64,000 bases of DNA from positions 23,469,585-23,533,584 of the forward strand of contig NC_067205.1 in NCBI RefSeq assembly GCF_026262505.1. The letters run 5' to 3'. Of this stretch, positions 21,658 through 31,592 are shown in pieces. Under the pieces are notes generated by a model, which had not been told where the DNA came from, did no database searches, and saw only the letters and a list, made by a program, of their open reading frames with translations. A program made the position numbers and the translations under genes. Source of the stretch: Trichomonas vaginalis G3 (Eukaryota; Parabasalia; Trichomonadida; Trichomonadidae). The first letter of the stretch is position 1. Every line of letters begins with the position of its first letter.

Positions 21658-21662
21658 TATGA
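21658..21662 (-). promoter_or_regulatory. Initiator-like element of the BspA-like gene
   Basis: On the minus strand this reads TCATA, with its A 15 bases upstream of the ATG at 21,645, fitting the trichomonad initiator consensus and spacing. Confidence 0.5.
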
Positions 21663-22413
21663 AGAAAAAAAAAATCCGACTGTGAATTTCTTATGGGATT
21701 TAAATTGTGAACTTTACACTTTTGAGTTTATTTATAACGTTCGAAAAAGAAAGCAATTCGTGATACTATTGAAATTTTATAAAAGTCAAATTGAAATAAA
21801 TTTCAAAATTCTGAAAAGTGACATAAAAAGATCTGATATTGTTGTCAAAGATCAATTCGTTCTTGACAGAATTCTCAATGTCATTTGAAATCCTAAAAGA
21901 GAAGATGATTATATTGCAGATTTCGGTAAAAAATCCAATAAAAAAAATTAATTACCACATGCATTACAATCATGTAGACATATCCAAATTATCTTTAAAA
22001 CAGACTTGAATGGCAGCGATAAAAATTATTATCAATAAAATTGATCTTTTTAGACTAATTTGGACGGAATTTTAAATTTGATGTATAATATAATCTAATA
22101 TCACAGATTTATTTTTCCAAAAAAATCACAAAATTCAAAAAATTAGTGAAATTTTAACAAAAATTCTTAAAAATAAAAATCAATTTCGAAATTTTTTTGG
22201 AAATATTTTCGATGAGTTTTATGTTTCATTTAACTAGTAACTCCACGATCATTCATAAAAAGCTTAAAAATACTAAAATTGATTTTATCGAAATGATCAT
22301 TTTGTTTTAGGGACCAATTTCATAATAAATAGATATTATTTAGTATGGTAAATCTAAATCTCCAAAGACTATTCATATTCAAAGTCGGGACACGATCCCT
22401 CTCAATTTTTTTT
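21663..22413. other. Divergent intergenic region between BspA-like and RPL12 genes
   Basis: About 750 bp, very AT-rich. A plus-strand frame of 88 codons starting inside the BspA-like gene (21,622) is lysine- and phenylalanine-rich with no motif and is judged random. Nothing else is seen apart from the two initiator-like elements at its edges. Confidence 0.5.
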
Positions 22414-22418
22414 TCATT
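22414..22418 (+). promoter_or_regulatory. Initiator-like element of RPL12
   Basis: TCATT with A at 22,416, eight bases before the ATG at 22,424, in the sequence TTTTTTCATTTTATCATGG. It fits the trichomonad initiator and the short 5' leaders typical of ribosomal protein genes. Confidence 0.6.
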
Positions 22419-22423
22419 TTATC

Positions 22424-22906
22424 ATGGCTGATCAAGCAGTTATCATCAAGTGCCGCGTATGGGGTGGTGAAACCGGTGTTACATCCAAGCTTGCACCAAA
22501 GCTTGGTCCACTCGGTGTTCCAGCTCCAAAAGTTGCACAAGAGGTAGCTAAAGCCACCGAAAAGTTTAAGGGATTCCGCGCAACAGTCAAGATCACGGTC
22601 CAAAACCGTGAGTTCAAGGTTGACGTTGAGAACTCTACCTCCACTCTTTTGATTGCCGCCCTGAACGAGCCACATCGCGATCGCAAGAAGACAAAAGCTG
22701 TCAAGCACAGTGGAAGTCTTTCTCTTGATACAATCATTGACATTGCCCGCACAATGAGGTCAAAGTCATGCGCTCGCAAGCTCTCAGGCACAGTCAAAGA
22801 GGTCCTCGGAACAGCGCAGGCGATGGGTGCTCATGTTGACGGAATGGATCCAAAGGAAGTTCAAAAGAAGATTGCTTCCGGAGAGATTCCAATCCCTGAG
22901 GCTTAA
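22424..22906 (+). CDS. RPL12: Large ribosomal subunit protein uL11 (RPL12)
   Basis: A 160-residue eukaryotic-type uL11. The N-terminal domain carries the expected GGExGVTSKLAPKLGPLGVP (residues 14-33, with the usual Ala/Ser differences). The C-terminal rRNA-binding domain has DIARxMRSKSCARKLSGTVKEVLGTA and ends KKIASGEIPIPEA. It binds the GTPase-associated centre of the 28S rRNA and supports the P-stalk. Length and ends match the family. Codon use is biased like PFOR, consistent with high expression. The stop TAA is followed by TAAATTTTAT, so a TAAA polyadenylation signal overlaps or abuts the stop, as is common in trichomonads. Confidence 0.97.
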   Translation: MADQAVIIKCRVWGGETGVTSKLAPKLGPLGVPAPKVAQEVAKATEKFKGFRATVKITVQNREFKVDVENSTSTLLIAALNEPHRDRKKTKAVKHSGSLSLDTIIDIARTMRSKSCARKLSGTVKEVLGTAQAMGAHVDGMDPKEVQKKIASGEIPIPEA

Positions 22907-23749
22907 ATAAATTTTATATTATATCTGTACAAAATTAGCAATCAATTCTCACATTGGAAGGATTGTCTAGCAACTTGGCAACTAATTACCCAATCAATTT
23001 CAAACTTTTATTTCATGGCCGGACATTTGATTCTTTTTTTTAATTTTAGATTTAATATTTGATTGGTTTAGAAGTCAAGTAACTAGAAATTCTTCAATTT
23101 ATGGAATTTTCTCTTTCTTATTTTATTTATTCAATAATTCTCTATTTCCAATGAGTCTTAGTATACACTTATCACATTGTTTACACTGATCATTAGTTTT
23201 CCTAATCGAAAACGAAATGATTCGTATAAAGAATGTGATTTTTGTTTTTCTGACAAATTTAATCGTAATTTACCTATTATTTCTGAGAGTTTTGAAAGAT
23301 TTAGAGATTTTACATTTGTTTTTTTGAGTTAATATTTTTTATTTTTAATATCTTCAGTAGAATTTGATTTTTACTCATAAACAATCATCTTCTAACTGAT
23401 GTATGAAATTTTTGTTATGGATTATCTTATGAAACTGCTTTCTTCCTACTTTTCGGATTCGAATTTTGGGTTTTTCTCGTAACTTTTCGAAATATGATAT
23501 ACAACATAAACTGTTAGGCCATAAAATCATTGCCTTTTCTTCTTAATTTAACTTTTTTGGTTGAAATTTGGTGGTTACCATTTCGAGTTTCAAGCTTCTA
23601 ATGGGACAAATTCATTGAGGAAATCATTAAAAAAGTCTCGTTAAAGAAGCATATTATATTAAACTATGGATAGTTCTGTTCTTTGGTTCATTGAAGAAAT
23701 TTATTGAGGGTGAGAAAATAAAAAATCGAGGGGATAAAAACTGAAAAAA
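22907..23749. other. Intergenic region, 0.84 kb
   Basis: AT-rich spacer with no supportable feature. A TCATT sits about 60 bases before the next start, which is distant for an initiator. Confidence 0.5.
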
Positions 23750-25147
23750 ATGGAGGATTTTATATCCACTCATGGTTTGAATGCAATTGCTATATCAAAT
23801 ACTGATACTGTGAATGATCATCCATTAGTTTGCGATTTCAAAATATCAAAAATATCGAAAATTCATCTCGTAATTCCATATGTCATCTTATCGATCGCAT
23901 GCTTATTATGTTTATACTGCCCAACGGCTTCTGTCACACGTATTAACCCAATACAAGTTAACAAATCAGCGAATTTCAGCAAATATAAAATTTCGCATAC
24001 AGACGTCAAATATACAGATCAATACGTAGACATCTATTTACATCCTGCAGAAAAGGGAAGCAAACTCAAAATTAAAGGCCAAATTAATGTTTCTCTTTAC
24101 AGAAAAAATTTAATGGTTAACACATTTGTTTCTGACATTAAAGAATCCATAACTGCAAAGACACCAGCAGTCAGAGCTCATGTTCTTAATTTCGATAGAA
24201 TTGATGTTGAATTTAATTCGGAACAACTAAATCTCTTTGATTCAGTTGAAATTACTTGCGCAAATCGTAAATTCACCAAGATATTTATCGGTTTCGAAGT
24301 GTTCATTTCCGTTATTTCCGCTTTTTATTGCATTAATTACTTCATAAACGTGGGTAGCTTTGGGGTAATCCCAACCTTTGAGCAGCATCTTACACTTGGA
24401 CTGATAATCCTTTTAGTCTGCTATACAGATCTCTTCTCTCTCTTTGATTTGTATTTTGCAAGTTATGTCAACATTTTTAGGAAGATATTTTCAAGGGATT
24501 TGTTCTTCTCTTACTTCATATTCTACACATTATCGATCTTTTCTTACTTTGGACGAGAGCAAATTGATAATCCCCATCTTACCATCGCAATTCCTTATTT
24601 AATCCTTTCATTTAGCGTTCTTTTATTACTTGCTTTATCATCTACAATTAATAACAGGCAGTACGCAGAGCTTTTCCCAATGTTTTCCGGTTCAAATATG
24701 TGTTTCAATATTTGCCATTGCGTAATGTTCATTTTATACGCAATATATTATGTGGTCAATGCAATTCTTGTGAAAGCAAAGGTTAAAACTGTTGATCAAA
24801 ACAGATATTACAATTATTTGACATTTTCTGTTCATTACATCGTTATTTTAGATCTAACTATTGTCCTAGGATTCTTTATCCCAGAAACAAGTGCTTTGGC
24901 CTTCATGCCAGCAGGAGTTTTCACTGCTTGTTCAATTTCACTTATTTACGCCCATAAGACAGTTCCTGAGAAGAACGCTTTGTATGAAAAGGCTGAAACA
25001 ATCGATGCCGATAATGAAATGATCGGAGCTGCTGAAATTGACGAAACTCGTCCAATTAAACAGCCAATTCCTGATATATCAGACCATGACTCCTCCCAAC
25101 CAGCTGAATATGTTGATAAGGAGGAAGATATCAATGAACCTCTTTAA
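23750..25147 (+). CDS. Eight-pass membrane protein with Wntless/TMEM181-like layout
   Basis: A 465-residue membrane protein. I count one N-terminal membrane segment (about 38-58), then a ~115-residue soluble, strand-rich domain (60-172), then seven segments: about 175-198, 212-235, 249-268, 277-300, 317-340, 356-378 and 383-402. An acidic cytosolic tail ends EEDINEPL. One segment, a luminal beta-domain and seven more segments is the layout of Wntless/TMEM181-type (GOST) proteins, which carry cargo through the Golgi. This is a topology match, not a sequence match, so another eight-pass family remains possible. The tail shares its last four residues with the nearby BspA-like protein. The start ATG gives a 37-residue cytosolic leader. 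Confidence 0.5.
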   Translation: MEDFISTHGLNAIAISNTDTVNDHPLVCDFKISKISKIHLVIPYVILSIACLLCLYCPTASVTRINPIQVNKSANFSKYKISHTDVKYTDQYVDIYLHPAEKGSKLKIKGQINVSLYRKNLMVNTFVSDIKESITAKTPAVRAHVLNFDRIDVEFNSEQLNLFDSVEITCANRKFTKIFIGFEVFISVISAFYCINYFINVGSFGVIPTFEQHLTLGLIILLVCYTDLFSLFDLYFASYVNIFRKIFSRDLFFSYFIFYTLSIFSYFGREQIDNPHLTIAIPYLILSFSVLLLLALSSTINNRQYAELFPMFSGSNMCFNICHCVMFILYAIYYVVNAILVKAKVKTVDQNRYYNYLTFSVHYIVILDLTIVLGFFIPETSALAFMPAGVFTACSISLIYAHKTVPEKNALYEKAETIDADNEMIGAAEIDETRPIKQPIPDISDHDSSQPAEYVDKEEDINEPL

Positions 25148-25367
25148 TTTTTTTTAGAATATTTTCTTTTTTTTTATGTCATGTTTCAAAAGCGTATTAA
25201 AGCAATTATTATAATAAAACTTACCAAATAGAGCAATTTATTTCTATTATTTTCCATCTATTTATAATAAAATACAATTTTTGATATTTTATTTGATGCT
25301 TCATTAATTGTAATCAGGAGTATCACATCAGTTGGCCATAATAAATATATTTCGCTCAGTGATATTC

Positions 25368-25372
25368 TCATT
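25368..25372 (+). promoter_or_regulatory. Initiator-like element
   Basis: TCATT with A at 25,370, 14 bases upstream of the ATG at 25,384, matching the trichomonad initiator consensus and spacing. Confidence 0.5.
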
Positions 25373-25383
25373 ATTTTTTATAG

Positions 25384-26658
25384 ATGCTTATTTCTCTTTT
25401 ACTAACTTTTTCGATGTCTAAATCCATCGAGCTGGACAAGAAAAAGTACAACAAAATATTCAAGTCCCCATCAACCAAAAGCGTTTTTGTCTACATTTGG
25501 GATAATTCGAATTTAGAAAGTCAACAATTCCTAAGCCAATGGAATATTCTCTCAGATGCAGACGAATACAGAGATATTGCAACATATGCAGACGTTTTAT
25601 GCAGCAAAAATCTCGAATTATGCCATCAATTTGACAGAAAAGAAATTCCAAGACTTTTATGGTATGAAACTCCACAATCAACTCCAGAAATTTACAATGG
25701 TCGACTCCATATTAACAGCGTTACTCAATATCTTAGAAACATCACTGCTTCGCCAATTATTAAAGTTAGGAAAAGTAAATACTCCCCATTCATCTCCAAA
25801 CAAATCCAAGAAAATCTAAATCCAGATCTCAATGATGGAGAGTATTTCTTATTTAATATTTCGACAAATGACAAAGATTCAATCGAAATCGCAAAACAAA
25901 TTGCCAAAAACATGAAATTCTTACCCACACAGATTTTCCTACTCAAAGACAAATCACTGCATGCTCCTTACTTAACATCTCACAAAGGAAACAAAACTTT
26001 CAAAATGATGGAAACATTAACATATCAAAACGCAGAAGCCTTCATAATTCGTCGCAATATACCATTCCTTACACATTACACTCAAGCAATAAGCGATATT
26101 TCCTTCAAATACAAAATTCCATTTGCTGTTTTCGTAAGACCTGACGAATTCGGGCCAATCATCAAACCATTCGCAGAAGTGGTCGAGAACTACATGGCAG
26201 TTACACAGACGAACTGTATTCTCTCTCCTTCGATTTGTAGATATATAAATCAGAAACCGAAGGACTATGGATACATAGCATTCCTTAATCGATCATCATA
26301 TACATTCTGGGTCTATGATAAGCCTCTTGATGAGAAATATATCGATTCTTTCGTCGAAGATATCGTAAATCATCAATTGACAGGTTATGGACCAGGAATT
26401 TGGTTAAAACCGTTTGTAAAGCCCGTGAACTTCTATTATTCTATGAGAGAAAGAGGAGGAATGCCATTTTACACAATTCAGATTCCTCTTTGTTTCGCAA
26501 CCATTCTTTTCTGCTTTATTGTATACAAACGAGCAGATACAATCGTCTGGTACGTTGATTGGGTCAAGGCAAAGCAAGAAGAAAAGAGAAAACGTATCGA
26601 GTATTATGCTGAACTAGAAAGACAAAAGAAGAACCGTCTGAAGCTTAAGAATAGATAA
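25384..26658 (+). CDS. Thioredoxin-fold membrane protein lacking CxxC (PDI/TMX-like)
   Basis: A 424-residue secretory membrane protein. It begins with a short signal peptide (MLISLLLTFSMSKS). A thioredoxin-like fold follows, with KSVFVYIWDNSNLES (about 32-46) in the place of the usual V-x-FYAPWCxxC, so the redox cysteines are absent, and a conserved-type RLLWYE turn further on. One membrane segment lies near 362-381 (LCFATILFCFIVYKR). The cytosolic tail is strongly basic, probably helical (QEEKRKRIEYYAELERQKK), and could hold the protein in the ER. The layout resembles TMX-type PDI relatives without enzyme activity. It follows the Wntless-like gene in the same direction after 236 bp; this pairing may point to secretory-pathway work, but trichomonads are not known to use operons. 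Confidence 0.55.
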   Translation: MLISLLLTFSMSKSIELDKKKYNKIFKSPSTKSVFVYIWDNSNLESQQFLSQWNILSDADEYRDIATYADVLCSKNLELCHQFDRKEIPRLLWYETPQSTPEIYNGRLHINSVTQYLRNITASPIIKVRKSKYSPFISKQIQENLNPDLNDGEYFLFNISTNDKDSIEIAKQIAKNMKFLPTQIFLLKDKSLHAPYLTSHKGNKTFKMMETLTYQNAEAFIIRRNIPFLTHYTQAISDISFKYKIPFAVFVRPDEFGPIIKPFAEVVENYMAVTQTNCILSPSICRYINQKPKDYGYIAFLNRSSYTFWVYDKPLDEKYIDSFVEDIVNHQLTGYGPGIWLKPFVKPVNFYYSMRERGGMPFYTIQIPLCFATILFCFIVYKRADTIVWYVDWVKAKQEEKRKRIEYYAELERQKKNRLKLKNR

Positions 26659-27127
26659 TTTGTTTATTTAATAAAAATTTTATATATAATTTCGTATTTT
26701 CGAGAATAATTCTTAAATTTTTAACTTCTATGGAGTTCTGAATGCTCAATAGGCATTTTTTGGCTCTACATTCCATCCAATTGATCAAAATTTCTCACAA
26801 TTTATCAATATAAAACAACTCTTTTCTCATAAATCTAATTTTAGAGTTAATTTATCTAATTATTTGCTATTTCTATTTATATTTTGAGGAATGTTGAGAA
26901 GAGCATGGCTGAAAATTGAATATTGATCAGATTTCAATTTTTGTTTCACAAGTATAGCTAACAAAAACAATTACAGCAAGTTTCATTCGAATATAGTTTA
27001 TTCTTAACTGCAAAAATCATGATTTTGTTCTTAAATTTTAATATATTTAAAAAAATAACATGTATAAGTGATAGAAATTATCTTTATAACAAACAAACAA
27101 ACAAGATTAATAACATGATTAACAGGA
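26659..27127. other. Convergent 3' spacer, 0.47 kb
   Basis: AT-rich spacer between two convergent genes. ATAATTTG...AATAAAAATTT after the plus-strand stop could hold the polyadenylation signal. Nothing else is seen. Confidence 0.5.
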
Positions 27128-28318
27128 TTAGCGTCTAATATTCGTTTTATATTCTGCTCTTATTCTTTGAATCAGGATTTTTCCATTTTGGAATGTTTCT
27201 AGTTTATCAGAATTCAGTATTATCCTATCATAAATTTGAGGTTCCATGTAAAACCAGTTTTCATCTCTAGGATAATTTTCTAAAATTAACATGAGCAGAT
27301 AAATTCTCGTTTCGCTAATCAAATCGGCTTCATTAAACGAATCTATGAGTAATTCCATCAAAGATTCGCTTTCATAAAATATTTCGTTCTTATTCGCAAG
27401 AAATTCTACAATATCCAACAAAACAACTTGGCTATCTAACTTGAATCGAATATAAAGCATCAGATCCATAATTTGTATGATATCATCTTCATTTAATGTG
27501 TTTATAGTATCGTTTTGAATGTAACTATATATGTATTCTAAAGCTCCTTCGATAGAGTCTTGAGTTATCGAATCTATATTATCTGTTTCTGCATATTTCG
27601 AGATATAATCGAAAGATTTCTGAAAATTTTTTTCATGAAGTGAAATAACCGACAGTAACTTGTAAAATGGTCCAATGCATGGCTTCCAAGTTTCATTTGG
27701 ATTGTCTATAATTCTTGTAAATTGTTCTTCTAAATCTCTTTGGAAATTGATTGATCCAGTGTTGCGACTGTAATCGTACATCGTTAGTAATAAATATCTG
27801 ATCTGATTAATTGAGGTTTCATCAAATGAATCATCAAAATTTATGGATTCTAAAATTTCGTTACAAATGTCTATTATAACTTTTGTCGTATCTCTATTAC
27901 TACCTAGGTAGTGAATCGGATAATATAGTAACGGTGCGATGATAAGGTTTTGATGGGATAATAAAAATTCCATAAATGTTTCATCATATATTTTGGCTGC
28001 CGAATTCTTAAGGAGTATTGAAAGTATTTGCACATCTAAGGTGCATATTTCTTTTACATCGGAATATTGATCTAAAATATTAAAAAAAACTTGTAATTTC
28101 ACGTAGTTTGTGACTGAACATAGCGTTTGTTCGTCTGTAACGTCTTTTAGGCTTTGAAATTTTTCGATATCTGTTGGATTTGTTGAAAAATCTTGGATAA
28201 TTTTCAGCCCTGGATCAACATCTTCTAAATTGCTAGAGACCGAATTTTCCTCAATTTCATTATAGCAGTTGTCGTAGTAAGATGGATCCATACAACTCCC
28301 ATCCCAATAAGGATCCAT
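27128..28318 (-). CDS. Unrecognised helical protein, possibly ARM/HEAT-like
   Basis: I do not recognise this 396-residue protein. It is acidic, without signal peptide or membrane segment. After an acidic, tyrosine-rich N-terminus (about 1-40) it reads as a continuous series of amphipathic helices, such as QVVLLDIVEFLANK and TRIYLLMLILENY, suggesting an ARM/HEAT-type solenoid. Such proteins are a large expanded group in T. vaginalis and are usually adaptors or scaffolds. The start ATG at 28,318 begins MDPYWDG; there is no nearer upstream start. Codon use is AT-rich, unlike PFOR. Real gene status rests on length and protein-like composition. Confidence 0.65.
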   Translation of the reverse strand: MDPYWDGSCMDPSYYDNCYNEIEENSVSSNLEDVDPGLKIIQDFSTNPTDIEKFQSLKDVTDEQTLCSVTNYVKLQVFFNILDQYSDVKEICTLDVQILSILLKNSAAKIYDETFMEFLLSHQNLIIAPLLYYPIHYLGSNRDTTKVIIDICNEILESINFDDSFDETSINQIRYLLLTMYDYSRNTGSINFQRDLEEQFTRIIDNPNETWKPCIGPFYKLLSVISLHEKNFQKSFDYISKYAETDNIDSITQDSIEGALEYIYSYIQNDTINTLNEDDIIQIMDLMLYIRFKLDSQVVLLDIVEFLANKNEIFYESESLMELLIDSFNEADLISETRIYLLMLILENYPRDENWFYMEPQIYDRIILNSDKLETFQNGKILIQRIRAEYKTNIRR

Positions 28319-28976
28319 TTACATACCTCGCTTTATTTGATTGAAGCGTTGAATTTTTTTCCAGAAACATTAATGAATAACCAGAGTTTTACAATATTGG
28401 TACAAGTTTAAAAAATTGCCATGATAATTGAATGAAAATTCAATTCTATTGAAAGAAAAAACACACTTTTTGAATTACAATTTAATAAAGGCGTTTTCTT
28501 ATTATCTTTGGTTTATCCTTTTGTAAAAAGTTTATTTCTTGAAAAAATATAGTCATCTCAAAATCGCAGTTGAATAGCAATTCAATTTTTTGAGAGAAAA
28601 ATCGTGCATGAAATGCAATATGATTTAATTATATTGATAATTCAAAATAAACATTTTGAATATTGAATAAATGTAAATATCTAATTTTGTTAGTCCTGTC
28701 TTTCTCATAAATTTATAACAGTATGCATCATGGATTGTTTGGTTTTATTAAAAATTTGCAATTTGGTTCACATTTTTAATCATGACTATTTTGAAATTCA
28801 AAATCAAGACATTTTGTTGTAAACAGAAATTCATCAAAAGTGACACCTCAGAAAAGCTAAAATATTGAATTTTTGGAACTTTTGATAGAGCACGTTTTTA
28901 AATATTAATTAAAGTAAATGTATATTTTGTAAAGATTCTTTTTAATAAAAAAATAAAATTTTGAAGAAGAACACAA

Positions 28977-29402
28977 AATCTTCTGAAAAATAATATCACA
29001 TAAACTCATATTATTTTCTAATATATAACTATTTTATATAAAAATCAAATTCAATGATCTTAAAAGCGAAGGATAAACCTCAAAATTTACGAATATAATG
29101 AGTGGGAATATAATGCTTATCTATCATAAAACCATATGAAATATCAATTTTTGCTTTACGCCTAATTTTTGACGACAATTAGCAAAAAATGTTAAATGTT
29201 AACACTCAGTCCATTTGAATATGAAAAATAAAATTGACTTTGATTAAATGTTTTTATTTATCATGCAATTCTTCTTGCGACAAAGATTTGAATAAAAGTT
29301 CAAAAAATAAGATAGCTTAAAAAATAATATACGGTAGTGTTTACTAATAGATGAATAGTATATAAATTCTATTAAAATGGATTTGATCCAAAAAAATATA
29401 AA
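28977..29402 (+). repeat. Fold-back arm, left
   Basis: Left arm of the hairpin inside the MITE-like element. It matches 29,467-29,896 in reverse complement with only a handful of differences, for example GCGACAAAG against GCGACCAAAG. Confidence 0.85.
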
Positions 29403-29466
29403 ACCAAAAATAATTGTTATAATTTAAATGAAGAAGTAATTTAAAACGATTTTATTTATGATCAAA

Positions 29467-29896
29467 TTTTATATATTTTTTTGGATCAAATCCATTTTAA
29501 TAGAATTTATATACTATTCATCTATTAGTAAACACTACCGTATATTATTTTTTAAGCTATCTTATTTTTTGAACTTTTATTCAAATCTTTGGTCGCAAGA
29601 AGAATTGCATGATAAATAAAAACATTTAATCAAAGTCAATTTTATTTTTCATATTCAAATGGACTGAGTGTTAACATTTAACATTTTTTGCTAATTGTCG
29701 TCAAAAATTAGGCGTAACGCAAAAATTGATATTTCATATGGTTTTATGATAGATAAGCATTATATTCCCACTCATTATATTCGTAAATTTTGAGGTTTAT
29801 CCTTCGCTTTTAAGATCATTGAATTTGATTTTTATATAAAATAGTTATATATTAGAAAATAATATGAGTTTATGTGATATTATTTTTCAGAAGATT
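29467..29896 (-). repeat. Fold-back arm, right
   Basis: Right arm of the hairpin, inverse of 28,977-29,402. A segment of it recurs, partly inverted, at 54,327-54,386, and its outer end continues into the subterminal sequence also found at 56,247-56,511. Confidence 0.85.
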
Positions 29897-30284
29897 TCAT
29901 TCTATATGCCTATGAAAAGTACTCTCAAAACCAACTTTTTCCTAATTATAATTAAATCTAGAATATTGTATTATGCTTAGTATTATTTCATTTTTCTCAT
30001 TCAATTTAGAATTTACAAATGTCAAAAAATTGAGAGCTGTCACTTTTGATGAATTTCTGTTTATTACATATTATTGATGATTGCAATTCTAATCAGACAA
30101 ATAATTAAAAATCGAAAATCAAGTTTAATATTCAAAAATTTCAAAGATTAATTTTGTCAACTGATCCTTATTATGATTAATTCTTATTAATGGCGATAGT
30201 AGTTGCAAGTAACTACATAAGTGTCAAAAATTTTTTCATGGATTTACTCGTTCAAAAATTAACGGTTCAAAATGAATTGTTTTC

Positions 30285-30300
30285 AAAGGTACATTCACTA
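30285..30300 (+). repeat. 16-bp inverted repeat, left partner
   Basis: AAAGGTACATTCACTA, exact reverse complement of 32,378-32,393. The pair brackets 2.1 kb of gene-poor DNA and might be the ends of an old DNA transposon. No clear target duplication is seen outside them. Confidence 0.5.
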
Positions 30301-31086
30301 GGCGATAACAGTAAAATGGGATGAAAATAGGATAAATAGCATCCCTATATAGTGCCTAACAATATTTATACGGGCCAAAAAATTTGGCTAGAGATTTGGC
30401 GAGTTATAAAACTTAGAAAATTGAGAGAGATTTTTATTTTTGAATTTTTTTTGCAAAGTTAAAATTGCGATTAAAAATCGATTTCCAGGAGAACTAAGCA
30501 TCTCATCATATATTTAAATCGATAAAAATATTAAATAATAGTTGAATAGTATAACTACGTGAAATTATGGCTGAATATACAGAAAAAATGAACATATTTG
30601 ACATTTTTGAAAATTCATACGTTAGATGGTGACAGACTCATAAACTATACTTTAGCTAAGATTGATATATGGTTTCAACAACACATGGTTAAAATCGTAA
30701 AAATATTTTAGATTTCAAAAAGATATATATGGTAATATAATGGAACAGAGTTAACAAATAGCATGTAAAATATGTTATAATTAACTTTTTATTAGATCTA
30801 ATAGTATATATCGAATGGTTTCCAGCTTTATGGTTAATTATTTTCTTTTCGAGCTTCTCTTTAACTGTTGTATTAAGGTTGTAAATTTTTGATGCTAGAA
30901 ACTATGGAATCTTCTTTGCTGCTGCATTTTTCTTGAGAGTTCTTGCAATTTCGAATCGATCTGCGCATTGTATGAAATAGGGGCTTTAAAATATCTTGAA
31001 TCATAATAGGACTGCTTTTCCAAAGGAATGCTTATTTGTAAATCAGAGAGTTTCAAAATTGAGTGCAAGATTATCATCATAACTTA

Positions 31087-31127
31087 ATAATTTTGTAGCG
31101 TTTTTTAGAAAAATGCTACAAAATTAT
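31087..31127. repeat. 13-bp hairpin related to the 31.15-31.59 kb repeat ends
   Basis: ATAATTTTGTAGC (31,087-31,099) and GCTACAAAATTAT (31,115-31,127) form a perfect stem with a 15-base spacer. TTTTGTAGCG is also the core of the inverted repeats at 31,149 and 31,592, so it may be a neighbouring solo end. Confidence 0.6.
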
Positions 31128-31148
31128 CATTCTCAATTGAATGATGAA

Positions 31149-31592
31149 TCGAAAGAATTTTGTAGCGTACGATTATTTTCCCTTGAAAAATAAATTAAAA
31201 ATTTTACTATATTTAATCATACTGTTTAATGAGCATCCTAATTTACTAAAAATAAAAAGACGATAGAAAATATTCAAAAAACTTGATGGCTTGAGATAGT
31301 CTTTTCGAGGAGTAACTTTTTCAGTGAATCGTCGAACGCTATCCACTCTCATAACATGTCCTCTTAATGTCCAAGGATATGCAACTTTTATCCCCATATT
31401 CATTGATCTTCCAAAATTTCAATATCAAATTAGGCTTCAAAGTTCCTAAAACTTTAGCCATGAATAGGATGTCAATCTTAAAGTCATTTCCTACCTCCTT
31501 CATACATGAAATTAAGAATAAAAGTTAATTTTTTAAAGTTTTTTAGTGATAATTTTTCAATGGAAAATAATCGTATGCTACAAAATTTTCGA
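31149..31592. repeat. 440-bp inverted-repeat-bounded structure
   Basis: About 40 bp at 31,149-31,190 (TCGAAAGAATTTTGTAGCGT...) is matched in inverse at 31,553-31,592 with a few differences. The shared core is ATTTTGTAGC.TACGATTATTTTCC.TTGAAAA. This looks like a small DNA element or a deletion derivative. It encloses a 76-codon minus-strand frame of unknown nature. No target duplication was identified. Confidence 0.5.

Larger units (their letters stand above)
28820..30063. mobile_element. Complete fold-back MITE-like element with TA-flanked ends
   Basis: A 1,244-bp non-coding element. Its ends are inverted repeats, TAAACAGAAATTCATC... at 28,820 and the reverse complement ending ...GATGAATTTCTGTTTA at 30,063, about 26 bp each, with TA at both outer edges. 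That fits insertion at TA by a Tc1/mariner-type transposase. Inside are two long arms, 28,977-29,402 and about 29,467-29,896, roughly 425 bp each and near-identical in inverse orientation around a ~65-bp loop. The two subterminal stretches (about 130-140 bp) differ from each other. No open frame is present, so movement would need a transposase from elsewhere. Confidence 0.85.
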
